A stretch of 64,000 nucleotides of DNA, taken from Elephas maximus indicus (lineage: Eukaryota > Chordata > Mammalia > Proboscidea > Elephantidae). The stretch is from positions 91,752,968 through 91,816,967 of the forward strand of contig NC_064830.1 in assembly GCF_024166365.1 (NCBI RefSeq). Reading direction: 5' to 3'. Positions 35,495 through 48,133 of the stretch are shown here, piece after piece. The notes beneath the pieces are model-generated. The model worked only from the letters and a program-made list of their open reading frames with translations. It had not been told where the DNA came from and ran no database searches. The stretch's first letter is position 1. Every line of letters starts with the position of its first letter. Made by a program: the position numbers and the translations under genes.

Positions 35495-37459
35495 TGACAT
35501 TAAGGCATTTTGTAATACTTCCTGCAATAATGATAACATCGTATGTGACCCCACTGCAACACTGAAATGTGTTGTGTAAAATCCGCGACTTGTTTCTAGA
35601 TACAGGTGCTGCTTTAAATATTGACAATTCCAGCTATTACTGCCTCAGCAGAAAGAAGTGGAAACTAATAAACAGCCTAAGAGCTACAATGATTCAAGAA
35701 AGGTTGTCTAATTTGGCATTGCTATTGTTGATTACTGTCAATTTAAAAAACAAATTATATGAAAATATTTGTTCTAATAACATATTTAGTGATTTTACTG
35801 AGAGAAGGCTAAAAAGTACATTTAAAAATATATATATATAATAATTTAAGAAGCTGATGTCTTCGACGGCACTGAGTTGGGTTCTGGGTAATGCCTTTAT
35901 AAGTCCTCCAAATATCATCAGCCCATTAACAGAACATACAGGGTTATGCAATAGTTATTAGAGTTGTCTTTGTTTTGCCAACTTCCATTCATATAAAAAC
36001 CATACTGTTCAAATTTTGCATTACGAAGGTGTACTTAGGAAAGTAGAGAGGTAGAGCATCTCTTATTTAGCAGACTATAAGCTTGATTTACAACTTTCCA
36101 GTATTTCGAAATAAGGGATGGGGGCCTCCAGTTATGCTCTTGCAAATGGTAGGGACAAGCCTGGCTTTGACTTCTGCCCACCGTGAAGCTGCAGGGACCC
36201 TCAGGGAGGAGGCCAGGAGAAGTCACTGCCAACCTCAATATCTGCCCTTCCTCCATCAGACCCTGGCACTGCTCCCCATTGTCCGAACACAGCTGGACAA
36301 CAGTCCATGAAGCCTCCCAGGACACAGAGCCCAGAGCCGAGCAGACAAATGTGAGAGTGGATCCAGAAGGAAAATTGAAGATGTCCAGCACGTTGCATGA
36401 GATCCAACAGCAGGACTTGTACCCTGTTTTACTACAGGAAGTGCAACTTCATCTTCTCTACCGATAGAACAAAATTCACCAATTTGTGCTAAAGGGCATT
36501 GTTCTGTGCTTGTACCTTATTTGATCGTGATCGTGATCGAATAAGGTTCCGAGACAGGTTACACAGCAGGTCCAGTAAAGTCCAATTTCCAGATAGCATT
36601 TCTGTCTTCCAGAGAAGCCTTTTTCTCCTTTGATTCCTTGTGTGAGGAAACAAACTGATAGGCTTTATTCAGCCTGGGGTGTCATCATCGTTATACTTAC
36701 TATTTTCTGAGTTCCACTGTTAACTATTTTCATTACAATTCTTACCATTCAGTGAACTGCTTTAGATCCACTGGTCCGATTTTGTGAACCAGGGATATAA
36801 TGAAGCCCAACTGGAGCAATGAAAAACAGACATTGGACAAATATGAGCCACTGACACACAATGACCTGAAGTTCCATGGGCTGAGGTGAGATCAACCTGC
36901 CAGTTCAGGCCTTGAAAGCAGTGCTCAGCCTTTCAGAGAGAAAGGTTACTGAAAACATGTTGCAAGAAGGGAAAAAAGAAAAAGGATTTCCGTGTCAGTC
37001 ATAACTAATCTTAGGTTTCATTCTGTGAAATACACATAAACAAAATAATTTCAGGGCCTTTTCTCCTAAATTGGCCAAACCGCTTGAAGACCACTTGAGG
37101 ACCCCAGGGGCTGGAATGTGCTAGAGCCAACTGTTATATTTTCAGGAGTGTTGTTGAGCTCGTTGTTAAACACAGCCATTATTGAAAATTTAAGAATGTA
37201 AACTTGAAATAAATTATATCAAAAATGATAATAAATTCTCAAAACTCATCACTCCCTAAATATTTTATCGCATGTTACTATTATCTTGAGGTAATTTATC
37301 CTGTCCTATATTATCTGTATGGTTTTTTTTGTTTGTTTGTTTTTTTATCTGTATGGTGGGAATACTGTACAATGACATGCAACTTCACTCTCAGTGACCC
37401 TTCGTTGGCAGTTAAATCGGTTATTGTGGGAGTATTTACACTACGGAAATAGGCAAATG
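35495..37459. other. Unassigned DNA
   Basis: Mostly unique-looking with some AT-rich parts; no exon or repeat core recognised. A short hexamer array (tgatcg repeated three times) lies at 36522-36540. Confidence 0.35.
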
Positions 37460-38188
37460 CTACAAATCAGGGCTCTTTTTGGGAGAACTATTTTCTAAAC
37501 ATCGACCAGCATACCTCCATAGGAGGGGGACCATTAAGACAGGGAACAGAGGGGCCCCCATATCTGCAATTCACATGAACAAATTAAAGCAACAAAGTAA
37601 CAGGAAATGGGCCAGGGTGCAGAAACAAAGGCATTCTCCAGAACAACGGGGCAGGGTATCAGAAAACAGCCCACAATCTTCTTTAAAGTTGCCTTTCAGA
37701 AGCAGTCAGATGAAACCAGCCCCAGGGACATGCGCAGAATATCCATCTGTGACCACTGTGTGACCTTCTGCCAGGGGCAGCAATGGGCTACAGCCACAGC
37801 TGGAGAATCAAACTTGGGGAGCAAGAGACTACACAGGTACAACACCCCATAATAAGCCTGCTACAAATCCCAGAGGCCTCCGGGACAGGAACCATCTTAA
37901 AAAGCAGTTGCGTGCGCACCTTAGTTAACCTATCCCCACCCAAAACCGGCTACTTGCAGGAAAAGCCCACCTATGCCTCTAAATAAACATGAATCCCCCT
38001 CCCAAGAATTTTTAAAAACCCATGCAAGTCCTTTGTTCTGTGAGACGGGGGTAAGCATTACCTAGGTCCTCCTCGTCTCGACTTGCAAGCCTCTTCAATA
38101 AAGCTTTGCTTGTGTGGAAAATTCTCCATGCCTTACCTGCTCATTCTTGACCAGTGAGAGGCAAAAACCTTATTCAGTTCCAGCAACA
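37460..38188 (+). repeat. Second LTR family (copy 2)
   Basis: Plus-strand relative of 31127-31867. Shared blocks include aagacagggaacagaggggc, aaagttgcctttcagaagca and cttcaataaagctttgcttg. The first 70 bases do not match copy 1, so the left edge is approximate. AATAAA lies at about 38097. Solo LTR. Confidence 0.7.
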
Positions 38189-39248
38189 CCATGATCTGTT
38201 TCCACTGTGTGTGAGTGTCCTTTCTGTCCTCTAGGAGTTCCACAGGGTCAGGGGTCAGCTTTTGCCTCCTAGTTCTCAGCCCTCTGCTCCCATCTCCGAG
38301 GACTCAATCAGCCTACCAGCTAGTCAAAAGTCAAAATGTAGGCCCATGGCTCAAGAAAGTGGAGGACAGGCGAGAAAGCCTCAGTCACACAGCAAATGAA
38401 ACTGAGCTTGACAGAGGCAGAGACCCCAGTTGACAGGCTCTGGAATTAGACTGCTGGGGCAAATGACTTAACTTCTCTGAGCCTCAGTTTCCTCATCCAT
38501 AAAATGGGGATAATAACAGTACCACCCGTAGAGGACCTGAGTGAGGACAGAATAAGATAACACACAGAAAACACTGCAGAGTGCCTGGAAAGCTACGCCA
38601 ATTACCACCATTTGATACCCATCCTTTTAAGATTTCTCTTTCCATAGGCATTTGGTCGACATTGACTGCCTCGCACAGTTTGACTGGTGACAAGAACCCA
38701 AGGCAGCACCTCAGCCCTCAAGGAGCTCCCTGTGTAGAAGAAAGACAACAGAAAAAAGGGAACCATTGGTTTTTAATGATGCCTAAGGACTACTGGCTGT
38801 TGTCACCGCATAAGGAAGTGGTTGGAAGCATGAGCTCTGGGCTCAGACCCAACACCACTGCAGCCATTTATTGGCTGGGTTGTCTCAAGCAAGTGAGGCT
38901 TATAACATCGCTCAGGACCTCAGGTCCCCCTTGCGTAAAAACAGGCCGGCCTACATCGTGGGGTTGTTGGGAGGGTTAAATGCAAAGCGCTGGTACACAG
39001 CAAGAGACAGATAGCGTCCCTGCCTGTTTCGACATTAACTTTTTAGGACTGGCCTTCTCTCTAATTGTTTCACATTGAGAGGCTTCTCTTCCCAGCCAAA
39101 CTCCAATTTCTACAGGGCTCACTCCAGGCCTGTCCCCAACCAGGGGCAAGGAGAATTATCTCTGGGCCCCTTTCTCCAGATGGGAGACAAGAGCAACTAA
39201 CTGAGAGGCTTCTATAGTAGAAACGCATCACAGAAACCGATGAAGATC
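38189..39248. other. Mixed DNA with MIR relics
   Basis: MIR-like stretches lie at 38450-38600 (cttctctgagcctcagtttc; aaaatggggataataacagt) and 38830-38995 (gagctctgggctcagaccc; gggttgttgggagggttaaa). No exon recognised. Confidence 0.5.
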
Positions 39249-39780
39249 TGTTACCGCAAATTGCGGGTTCGAGCTGCCTGTGGCAAAGCCAATACTGAGA
39301 CAAGAGGAGGTAAGCAGTAAGAAGGCTTTATAGAATACCGGTATTCAAGAGACAGAGAGGGTTAAATTTCTCCCAAGTTCTGTCTGCCCTAAAGGGTTGA
39401 TGGGAGGGTTTTATATGGGAAAGATCAGGGTTACCTAATGTTTTGAGCACCTAGTCCACAAATGGTCTTATACATCACAAAACAACCACAAAACCTCTTT
39501 ATTAAACTAAAGGTGAACATGCCGGGCATCTGGACTCTAATCAGTATATTTATAACAGGCTGAAAAGCTTTCATAAGAATCTCTCAGCTAGTGGAGCTGT
39601 TTTGCCAAGTCCACTGTGGCTGAGATAGGGACCAAGAAAGAAAACCTTCCCGTCAGTTTGCAGGCTGAAGGCCATTTCTCAAGAGAACAAAGAAAGAAGA
39701 AGAAAGACCAAGGCCACAGGAGCTGAGATAGCTCCGCACCCCTTTGGAAGAGACTGGTGCAGCTGGTGCAATTTAAAAAA
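39249..39780 (-). repeat. Possible LTR, unidentified family
   Basis: Antisense poly(A)-signal-like tttatta and a near-palindromic left edge (tgttaccgcaaattgcgg) suggest a minus-strand LTR. I cannot name it or fix its right edge. It could also be another repeat type. Confidence 0.3.
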
Positions 39781-40469
39781 AAGTTTAGAGATTATGTAGA
39801 GCATCATTATGGCGTTAGTCATGTCAAGTTCTCAATCACCTATTTTGAATAGGGAAAAACAGGTTGTAAGGTATTAGGGCGTTCGTTATGTTTAAGAGTG
39901 GAACTGGCTGCTCAGCTATATTTTGAACAGAGCCTGCACCATTTTCCAAGGACTAGAGATTAATCACAGTTTATACAGCTATACTAAAACAAATGAGAGA
40001 ATATATTCTCCCTAATATTAAAACGCTAAAGAAAATGCATTTTCGCTACTTCAGATCTACACAGCAGCGTTATTCAGAATGGCCTCACACTGGGGACAGC
40101 TCAATTGTCCACCAACATTAAAATGGAGTGATAAATAGCATCCATCCAATGGAATACTACCCAGCAATGACCATTACAAACAAGAGACAGTCCATGGGAA
40201 TGGCGACGACTAAGACCTGTCCCCCTTCCTTGCCCTGCAGTGAATCACTTGTCCTCTTTCCTTGCCTTGTGTAGCCAACCTCAGCATGCTGACATCCCTC
40301 CTGTTTTGTCTCCCCAGACCTTGATAAGCTGCTGACTGAATGAAGCACTCTCTCTAGGGAGGACTTTGGGAGGACGGGGTGGAGAAGGAGATTAAACTGC
40401 TGGTCAGCTCACAAATCAGACAAACTTGAGCATGGTCCAATCTCCAGTCCTGGCCGGCAGAGGGACCAG

Positions 40470-40680
40470 GAATAACTGAGGTGACCTCTCTGAGTCTCAG
40501 TTTCTTCCTCTGGCAACTGGGAATAGCATTCCATTATCTCACAGGGTTGCTGTAAAAAGTAAAGGCAATGCACAAGGCAGGAGGTATTCAATGAATGTAG
40601 TTTTCCTTGCCCTAAGGCAGTGGTCCTTAAACATTAGCAGGTCTGAGATGAGGTCTAAGAATTTGCATTTCTAACAAGTT
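40470..40680 (+). repeat. MIR relic followed by MER5A-like fragment
   Basis: MIR text at 40480-40600 (gtgacctctctgagtctcag; cagggttgctgtaaaaagta). Then a MER5A-like piece (ggtccttaaacattagcagg; gaatttgcatttctaacaag) is cut at about 40683 by an RTE copy. Confidence 0.6.
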
Positions 40681-40683
40681 TCC

Positions 40684-41594
40684 CTGTGTCTGGCAGTTTG
40701 TCTTACTGTGGTGGCTTCCCTGTTGCTGTGTTGCTGGAGGCTATGCCACCGATATTTCAAATACCAGCAGGGTCAGGTTTCAGCTGAGCTTCCAGACTAA
40801 AACAGACTAGGAAGAAGGACCCAGCGGTCTACCTCTGAAAAGAATTAGCCAGTGAAAACCTTATGAATATCAGCAGAACATTGTCTAATATAGTGCTAGA
40901 AGATGAGCCCCCCAGGTTGGAAGGCACTCAAAATACGGCTGGGAAAGAGCTGCCACCTCAAAGCAGAGTTGACCTTAATGACATGGATGGAGTCAAGCTT
41001 TTAGGACCTTCGTTTGTTGATGTGTCATGACTTAAAATGAGAAGGAACATCTGGAAACATCCATTAATAATCAGAATGTGGAATGTATGAAATACAAATC
41101 TAGGAAAACTGGAAATCGTCAAAATTAAATGGAACACAATAAACATTGATATCCTTGGCGTTAGTGGGCTGAAAGGGACTGGTATTGGCAATTTTGAATC
41201 GGACAAGCATATGATGAAGACTAAAGACCACAGCCTTCAGTATGATCTACACTTTAACATAAAGAAAACGAAAATCCTCACAACAGGACCAATAAACAAC
41301 CTCATGATAAAGACAGAAGTTGTCAAGGATTTCATTTTTTTTGGATCTACAATTAACACCCACTGAAGCAGTAGTTAAGAAATTAAAAGACACATTGCAT
41401 TGGGTAAATCAACTACAAAAGACCTCTTTAAAGTGTTGAAAAGCAAAGATGTCATCTTGAACACTAAAGTGCATCTGACCCAAGCCGTGGTGATTGTAAT
41501 TGTCTCTTATGCATGCAAAAGCCAGACGATGAGTAATGAAAACTGATGAAGAATTCGTACCTTTAAATTGTGCTGCTGGCAAAGAATACTGAAT
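40684..41594 (+). mobile_element. RTE LINE with endonuclease piece, internally deleted
   Basis: Keeps the RTE 5' segment and an endonuclease-region piece whose translation includes WNTINIDILGVSGLKG (about 41131-41180). At about 41210 it jumps to the late RT region (NIKKTKILTTGP, then LFKVLKSKD). Stops and frameshifts are present. It runs directly into another RTE copy at about 41595. Confidence 0.78.
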
Positions 41595-41897
41595 AAGCCA
41601 CTGGTATTTCAAATAACAGCAGGGTCACCCATGGCAGACAGGTTTCAGCAGAGCTTCTAAACTAAAGGAAGAAAGGCCTGGTGATCTACTGAAAATTAGC
41701 CAATGAAAACCCTATGGATCACAACAGAATATTGTCTGATATAGTGCTGGAAGATGAGCGCCTCACCAGTCAGAACAACAGACTCACGCGTACCAATGAT
41801 CGAGAACAGAGGCAGGACTGGGCAACCTTTCGTTCTGTTGTACACATGGGGTAGTCATGAGCCAAAGCTGACTTGAGTTGAACTAACAACAACAATG
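41595..41897 (+). mobile_element. Very short RTE copy: 5' segment joined to 3' tail
   Basis: About 190 bases of the RTE 5' segment (cactggtatttcaaataaca; gcctggtgatctactgaaaa) are joined to about 100 bases of the RTE 3' end (ctttcgttctgttgtacaca; gaactaacaacaacaa). No coding region remains. Confidence 0.7.
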
Positions 41898-42559
41898 GTA
41901 TCTCATGGTGGTTTTCATTTGCATTTTTTTTTAACAATGTTAAACATCTTTGCATGTACTTATTTTTTATCTGTGTATCTTCTTTGATAAAAGTATTCAA
42001 ATCTTTTGCCCTTTTTTTAAACTGAAATTTTGTTTTCTTACTAAGTTTTTAGAGTTCTTACATATTCTGGATACAAGTCCTTTGTCAGTTACGTGATTTG
42101 CAAATATTTTCTCCTGGTCTGTAGCTTGTCATTTCATTTTCTTAATAGTATATTTCAATGAACAGAAGTTGTTCTTTTTTGTTTTTTTAAACATGCTGGG
42201 AAAAGTTTAATTATACATTGAAAAAAAATTTTTTTTGCCAATGATATTTTTAATGAATCTTAAATTAGAAAGCCAGTTACATTTTTTTTTAATTTATTGT
42301 GCTTTAAGTGAAAGTTCACAAATAAAGTCAGACTCTCATACAAAAACTTACACATAACTTGCTATGTACTCCTAGCTGCTCTCCCCCTAATGAGACAGTA
42401 CACTCCTTCTCTCCACCGTGTATTCCCCATGCCCATTCAACCAGCTCCTGTCCCCCTCTGCCTTCTCATCTCCCCTCCAGACAGGAGTTGCCCACAGAGG
42501 ACCAGTTACATTTTTAATGCTTCCTTTAGTTTTAACAACCCGAAATGCAGAGCTGTTAA

Positions 42560-42595
<36 letters not shown>

Positions 42596-44190
42596 CAAAG
42601 TGAAAGTCTATAAATCAAGTGAGTCTCTCATACAAAAACCTATACACATCTTACTATGTACCCCTAGCTGCTCTCCTCCCAATGTGACAGCACACTCCTC
42701 CTCTCCACCCTGTATTCCCTGTGACCATTCAGCCAGCTCCTGTCCCCCTCTGCCCTTTCATCTCCCCTCTAGGCAGGAGCTGCCCACATAGTCTCATGTG
42801 TTACCTTGAGCCAAGAAGCTCACTCCTCACCAGTATCATTGCCTGTCTTATAGTCCACTGCAATCCCTGCCTGAAGAGTTGGCTCTGGGAATGCTTCCAG
42901 TCTTGGGCTAACAGAGAGTTCGGGGGCCATGACCTCTGGGGTTCCTCCAGTCTCAGTCAGACCATTAAGTCTGGTCTTCTTATGAGAATTTGAGGACTGC
43001 ATCTCCATCAGGCGTTTCTCCGTTGTGTTCCCTGTCAGGGCATTGATCAGTGGTAGCTGGGCACCATCTAGTTCTTCCAGTCTCAGGCTGATAGAGTCTC
43101 TGGTTTATGTGGCCCTTAGAAGTTGTTCTTTTTGATGAAGTCCAATTTATCAGTATTTTCTTTTATGAATCATGCTTCAGGTGTTGAATCTAAGAAATCT
43201 TCATCTAATCCAAGGTCACAGAAATTTTCTCCTGTTTCTTTTTTCCTAATGTTTTATAATTTGAGTTTACATATAGATCTTTGATTCATTTTGTATATAG
43301 TTTAAGGTATGAATCAAAGTTGATTTCTTTTTGCATTGCATGTGGATGTCCAATTGTTCCAGGACCATTTATTTAAGGTATTGTCTTTTCTTCACTGAAT
43401 TGCCTTTGCACTTTTGTTGGAAATTGATTGAACCTGTATGTGTGTAGGTCTGTTTCTGTACTCTCTATTTTGTTCCATTGATCCATCTGACTACCTTGAC
43501 ACCAATACCACACTATCTTGAATACAGTATTTTTTAATAAGTCTTAAAGTTAGGCAGTGTAAGTCCTCCAACTTTGTTCTCCATTTTAAAAGTAGGTTTT
43601 GGGCATTGTAGGTACTTTGAATTCTGATATGGATTTTAGGATTGTCTTCTCAATTTCTACAAAGAAGCCTGCTGAGATTTTTACTGAAATTTTGTTATAT
43701 CTACAGATTAATTTGGGGACAATTGACATCTTAACAATATCAAGTCTTCTCATCTATGAACTCTCCATTTATTAGTCTTCAATTTCTTTCAGCAACATTT
43801 TGTAGTTTTCAGCGTACAGATCTTGTACATTTTTGTCATTTATTCCTAAGTATTTCATATTTTTGATGCTGTTGTAAATGGTATTGTTTTCATTTTTATT
43901 TCCAATTCTTTGTTGCTATTATATAGAAAGGCCATTGATTTTTATATATTGATCTTGTATCCTGCAACCTTGCTTAACTCATTTATTAGCTCAGTAGTTT
44001 TTGGTAGATTCCATTGAATTTCTACATAAAGAATCAAATTATCTGTGAATAAGAGTTTTTACTTCTTTCTTTCCAATCTGGATTTTTTTTTTTTTTTTTC
44101 GTATTGCACTGGCTAGAATCTTCAGTACAATAAATAGCGGTAGTGAGAGAAGACATTCTTGCCTTGTTTCTGATCTTAGGAGGAAAGCAG
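41898..44190 (-). mobile_element. Antisense L1 with nested insertion
   Basis: Antisense L1 ORF2 C-terminal and RT text (tggatacaagtcctttgtca; accatttatttaaggtattg; cctaagtatttcat). It is cut at 42179 by a younger antisense L1 insertion that ends at 43117. The region is rich in stops in the sense of the L1. Confidence 0.8.
42180..43117 (-). mobile_element. Nested antisense L1 3' UTR pieces
   Basis: Flanked by a perfect 16-bp target duplication, agaagttgttcttttt (42164-42179 and 43118-43133). Inside are two copies of the lineage-specific L1 3' UTR (about 42285-42503 and 42593-43117, both with ccagctcctgtccccctctg). The first is itself flanked by ccagttacattttt. A (GT)n tract lies at 42561-42592. 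Confidence 0.8.
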
Positions 44191-46487
44191 AAACAGGGTA
44201 AGTTGCCATGGAGGGGCAACAGCCTGGGGCAACGATGGGTATAGCCAGTAAGGAAATGAGAGCAGAAGCCTGAGAGAATTTAGGGGGACACCTAAAGCAG
44301 TAGCTCTAAAACTATGGTGCATAGCTTACCCTCACTGTGACCCTGCTCCTGATCACATTGCTTGTGAATCCCTTCCCCCACGGTCACCACCTGGGCTAGA
44401 GAGTTGTATTTAGGCTCTAGCCACAGTTGAATCATGAACTCCAGGCTCTCTTCCTCCTAGAAGCCCCCTCTGTGAGTAGAGAAATGGTTGTCATAGCTCA
44501 AAGCTGATTCCCAGGCTCCTATTCTTATTGGGGAAGAGGAAGATGAACAAACAAACCCAGGAGACCATATCTGGTCCCTGAGCTGAAATCACGCCCCACA
44601 ATTCCTCATCTCGTGGGGATTTTATAGGGTCCAGGGGCCTGAAAATGACATAAAATGTTCGATTTGCATCTAAGGAGGCCACATGTGGGAGCATCAGGGC
44701 CTGAAGGCAACTAGACAGCACGTACCCTGCAGAAGTCACCTGAAGCCTATTTTGTAAAAGTTCTGGGTGGCCCAAGGCAATGGACCGTGGTGCTCCCTGA
44801 TGGGTCCAGCCCTCTCCTCCTTGGGTAGCCCGGTGAGCATGTGACTTTCCATCTAGGTCCCACATCTGGTGGGGCAAGAAGACAGATCCCAAGTGTCACT
44901 CCGCAGACAGTGAAGGCCACCCTCTCAAGGCCCTGCCCAGACGGCCAGTGGGCCCTCGTCCTTTCTTCTGCCCAACTTTCTGGCTGTTATCAGTTCACTC
45001 CAGACACCTTTTACAGCCCAGAGGACACCAGGACATTAAGCCTCTGTGACTCAGTTTACCCATGGGTAAAATGGAGATAATAACACGTGCACACAGTCTT
45101 GTAAGCTGGATTAAGGCAATTGGCGTTTAGGCCCTGACTCAGAGGAGGAAGTTTCATAAACATGTGGACCTCATTTCCTGAGCCCATGAGGAAAGGTAAG
45201 AAAAGCAGATGCAGAGAGAAGGCAGAGTCACTTGGCTGCTAGTGGAGGAGAAATGTGGAAAGAAACTATTAAGAATAGGGAAGAAACTAAGAAAAGAAGA
45301 GGGGAAGTTTGTCTCTGCTTGCTTCAGCCTCCAGAAAGCTGATGCCACTTCCTCTGATGAAATCATGCCCTTCTCCCCACTCCCTACAGTTCACTCAACA
45401 AGCCAATGCCAACTTCATCCTAGAGAAGGAGTTGGGCAAAGCCTCTTACAGGATGAGCCCTGTGGGTTACTAAAGCCCCCAGTCCCCATGTCTCACCATC
45501 ACCGACCTGTCCACAGCTGTCACAGTTGAGACAACGTGTTGGTCCATCTTCAGCCCACAGAGCTGTGTCACCGGGTAAGTCATTAAATGTTCTGAGCCTT
45601 CATTTCCTCCTCTGTCCAAGGAAGGCTTTGGATTAGCCAGGAAGTCTCAGACTCAGCTGTGGACAGAATCATCTAAGGAATTTATGAAAATACAGGCTCC
45701 TAAGGCCCACCCCCTAGAGCTTCTGCCCTCAGAAGTCAAGGCCCAGAGGTTCTATGGCACCAGCAGGCCGAAGCATCTGAAAGGAGTGGGAGGTACTGTG
45801 GATTCAGAGAGACTGGAGGTTGAGGCTTGGCTCTAGTCCCGCCTGGGGGCCCCCGCAGGAGAATGAGAGGGGGTAGAGCAAGCTGGGTGGAACTGGTGCG
45901 GCAAGAGTTGGGGCTGAGGGCACTGACCATCAGTTTCTTCCCCTCTTGTTTTCTCTAAGGGCAGAATCAGGGGCCCACTGGCAGACTCATGCTGCCTTTC
46001 TCTCACTGAGAAAGTCTGCACTGGGCCTCCTCCTGTGAGAGAGACAGACAGACTGACTCCAAAGGAGACATTAAGGAAGCCATCAGAGGCTGGAGAATGA
46101 AGGTGGGTGATCAGAGACCCCAGCCAGTCAAGGCCAGGGCCACTCCCCTCAGCCTGAGGTGGAGGCTGGAGGACCTATGAACATAACTCTCTTGCCATTG
46201 GTGCCAAGAGAAGCTCTTTTGCAATACAGTATAGGAAAAGAAGAAACCAGACTGTTGAAGGAAGTGCTGGTCATCTTGGGATGGGTGGGTTTAGGGAAGG
46301 TTCTCACACTTCCGTATAACAGAGTCCCCTCCAGAAGTGAGAAGGAGCCTGATCCTCGGTCTCCCACATTCTCCTGGGGGCTTTATCCCCAGTCCTGTGA
46401 GTCCCCCAGGTATTCCCTCTCAGAGCTCCTCTCTTGCCTCCACAACTCTGCTTGTCTTCTCATCATCCCCTGGAAGATACTGAGGTG
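44191..46487. other. PILR upstream DNA with MIR and MER5A relics
   Basis: Mostly unique DNA. A MIR tail lies at 45025-45100 (gactcagtttacccatgggt; aaaatggagataataacacg) and a MER5A-like relic at 45630-45760 (cagaatcatctaaggaattt; aggcccaccccctagagctt). PILR promoter and 5' UTR are expected near 46000-46487, but I cannot fix the transcription start. Confidence 0.45.
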
Positions 46488-47247
46488 ATGAGTGTGCCCC
46501 TGCTACTGCTGGTGCTGCTGCCAGCACTTGCACAGGCAGGTGAGTAGCCAGGAGATCCCTGGTGGCGGCTCTGCCAGGGGCAATGGGAGAAGTCCCCTGG
46601 GAGAGGCTATGGCTGGGCATCTAGGTGATGGGTCTGCTGAAAGAGCCAGCCAGGCCTCCACCCCCAAAAAAGGATGATCCCAGGCTACCTCATCCTACTC
46701 ACAGTGGTAGATCTACCCCAACCCCTCACCTTCCTCCTCCCCCAAACCTGGAGAGGAGACACCCAGGCCAGAGGACCATCTGTCACACTATTTCCTGTGA
46801 GAGAAGGTGCCAGACCATCCGGGGTTATCCTGTTTGTCTCCCATGGTGGCTTCAAAGTCTCTCCCCCTCTCTCCCTCCCTCCTTTAGATAACTATGGCTT
46901 TGGGGTTGAGCAGCCAGCACACCTCTCAGCCCCCAAAGGTGACACCATCCACATCCCCTTCAGCTTCTATCACCACTGGGAGTCAATCGACGTGAGTATA
47001 TCCTGGAGGCGGGGTCACTTCCATGGGAAGTTCTTCTACAACATGACCCCACTTTTCATCCATGAGGATTACAAGGACCGGCTCTCACTGAACTGGACAA
47101 AGGGTCAGACTAAAGGCTACCTCAGGATCTCGGACCTGCGGAGTGAGGACGAGAATGAGTACTTCTGTCGAATCCGAATAAACACACAGAGGCATGGTGT
47201 ACAGCAGTGGCAGTCCATCTACGGGACCACACTCACCATCATTAGTG
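46488..47247 (+). CDS. PILR-family receptor (PILRA or PILRB), first two coding exons
   Basis: Paired immunoglobulin-like type 2 receptor of myeloid cells, which in other mammals binds sialylated O-glycoproteins. Exon 1 (46488-46539) encodes the signal peptide MSVPLLLLVLLPALAQA. Exon 2 (46888-47247) encodes one V-set Ig domain, residues about 18-137. Splice sites are GT-AG and both junctions are phase 1. Family marks include IPFSFY (40-45), SWRRGHFH (56-63), YFCR (109-112) and QQWQSI (123-128). Arg112 aligns with the sialic-acid-binding Arg of human PILRA. Sequons are at Asn69 (NMT) and Asn86 (NWT). Cys111 is the only cysteine in the exon. The stalk, membrane and tail exons are absent up to 64000. 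PILRA (ITIM tail) and PILRB (charged membrane residue) therefore cannot be told apart. Both exons are open, so the gene looks functional as far as seen. Confidence 0.9.
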
Positions 47248-48133
47248 GTGAGTCCAGCTGCCCTGAGAAGCCACTGTGTCCACCCACCTGAGGCTTTGAA
47301 GGCCACTGGTGTCCTCAACTCCTAGGCTTCACCCCAGGCCCCACTCCTTCTGAACTTTCTCTCAAATTCCTCTGCCCCCATCCAGCCCTCTGCCAACTTT
47401 ACCCTTTTCTTCACTTTCATTTTCCCCAAACCTGAGCTGCCTTCCCTGCCCATCTTCCTCACTGCCACCACCCCAGGCCTCAGCACCTGCCAGGCCCCCT
47501 TCTTCAGACTGGGACTCCAGCCTGCCTCCCTCTGCCCTAGCCCCCATGTCCTTTAGGTTGAGTTCACCTTTTCAGGATGTGGCTCGATTCATTAGGCCTA
47601 ATTTTTAAGTTCTTTTGTAGAATAGCACCCATTTCTGATCTGTCCATTCTGTTTCACAGATCTGTCTTTTCTTATATCAGTACCACACTGTTTTAATAAT
47701 TGTAACTTTATCATGTGCTTCAATGGCTGATAAGACTATTTCCATCTCAACCATAGTACTCCTTCATCAAAAACTTTATTATTGCTGTCTGCCTATTCTT
47801 TCGCGTGTACTCTCTAATAAGTTTTAAAAAAATTAGAATTGCATTAAACCTTTAAAGCAATTGATAGAAACTGAGATCAGCATAATATATAACCTTCTCT
47901 TCCAGGAACAGGTCTCATTTTACATCCCTCAGTAAGACTTGCCAGTGTTCTTATAAAGATCATGTAAATGTCTCATGAGTTTTTGTTTGTTTGTTTGGTA
48001 ATCAGTGTGCAAGGTTATGTTTTGTTGTAAAAGTCACGTATAAATTCTGGCCAAAATATGGGTTATATACACATGTTAACCTCTACTCCTTCCCAAAATC
48101 TACTAAAATGACAGTGAAGGGAATTTTTTAAGG
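47248..48133. other. PILR intron 2, first part
   Basis: Donor gtgagt at 47248 starts the intron. C/T-rich unique DNA runs to about 47570. Then AT-rich diverged L1-like antisense text follows (cagtaccacactgttttaat; ctctaataagttttaaaaaa). No further PILR exon is seen. Confidence 0.5.

Noticed and set aside
36520-36542. Hexamer array tgatcg x3
   Set aside because: Too short to be more than chance slippage.
46674-47291. 205-codon open frame containing the PILR V domain
   Set aside because: The first 70 codons are intron 1 and the last ones pass the donor at 47248. The real exon is 46888-47247.
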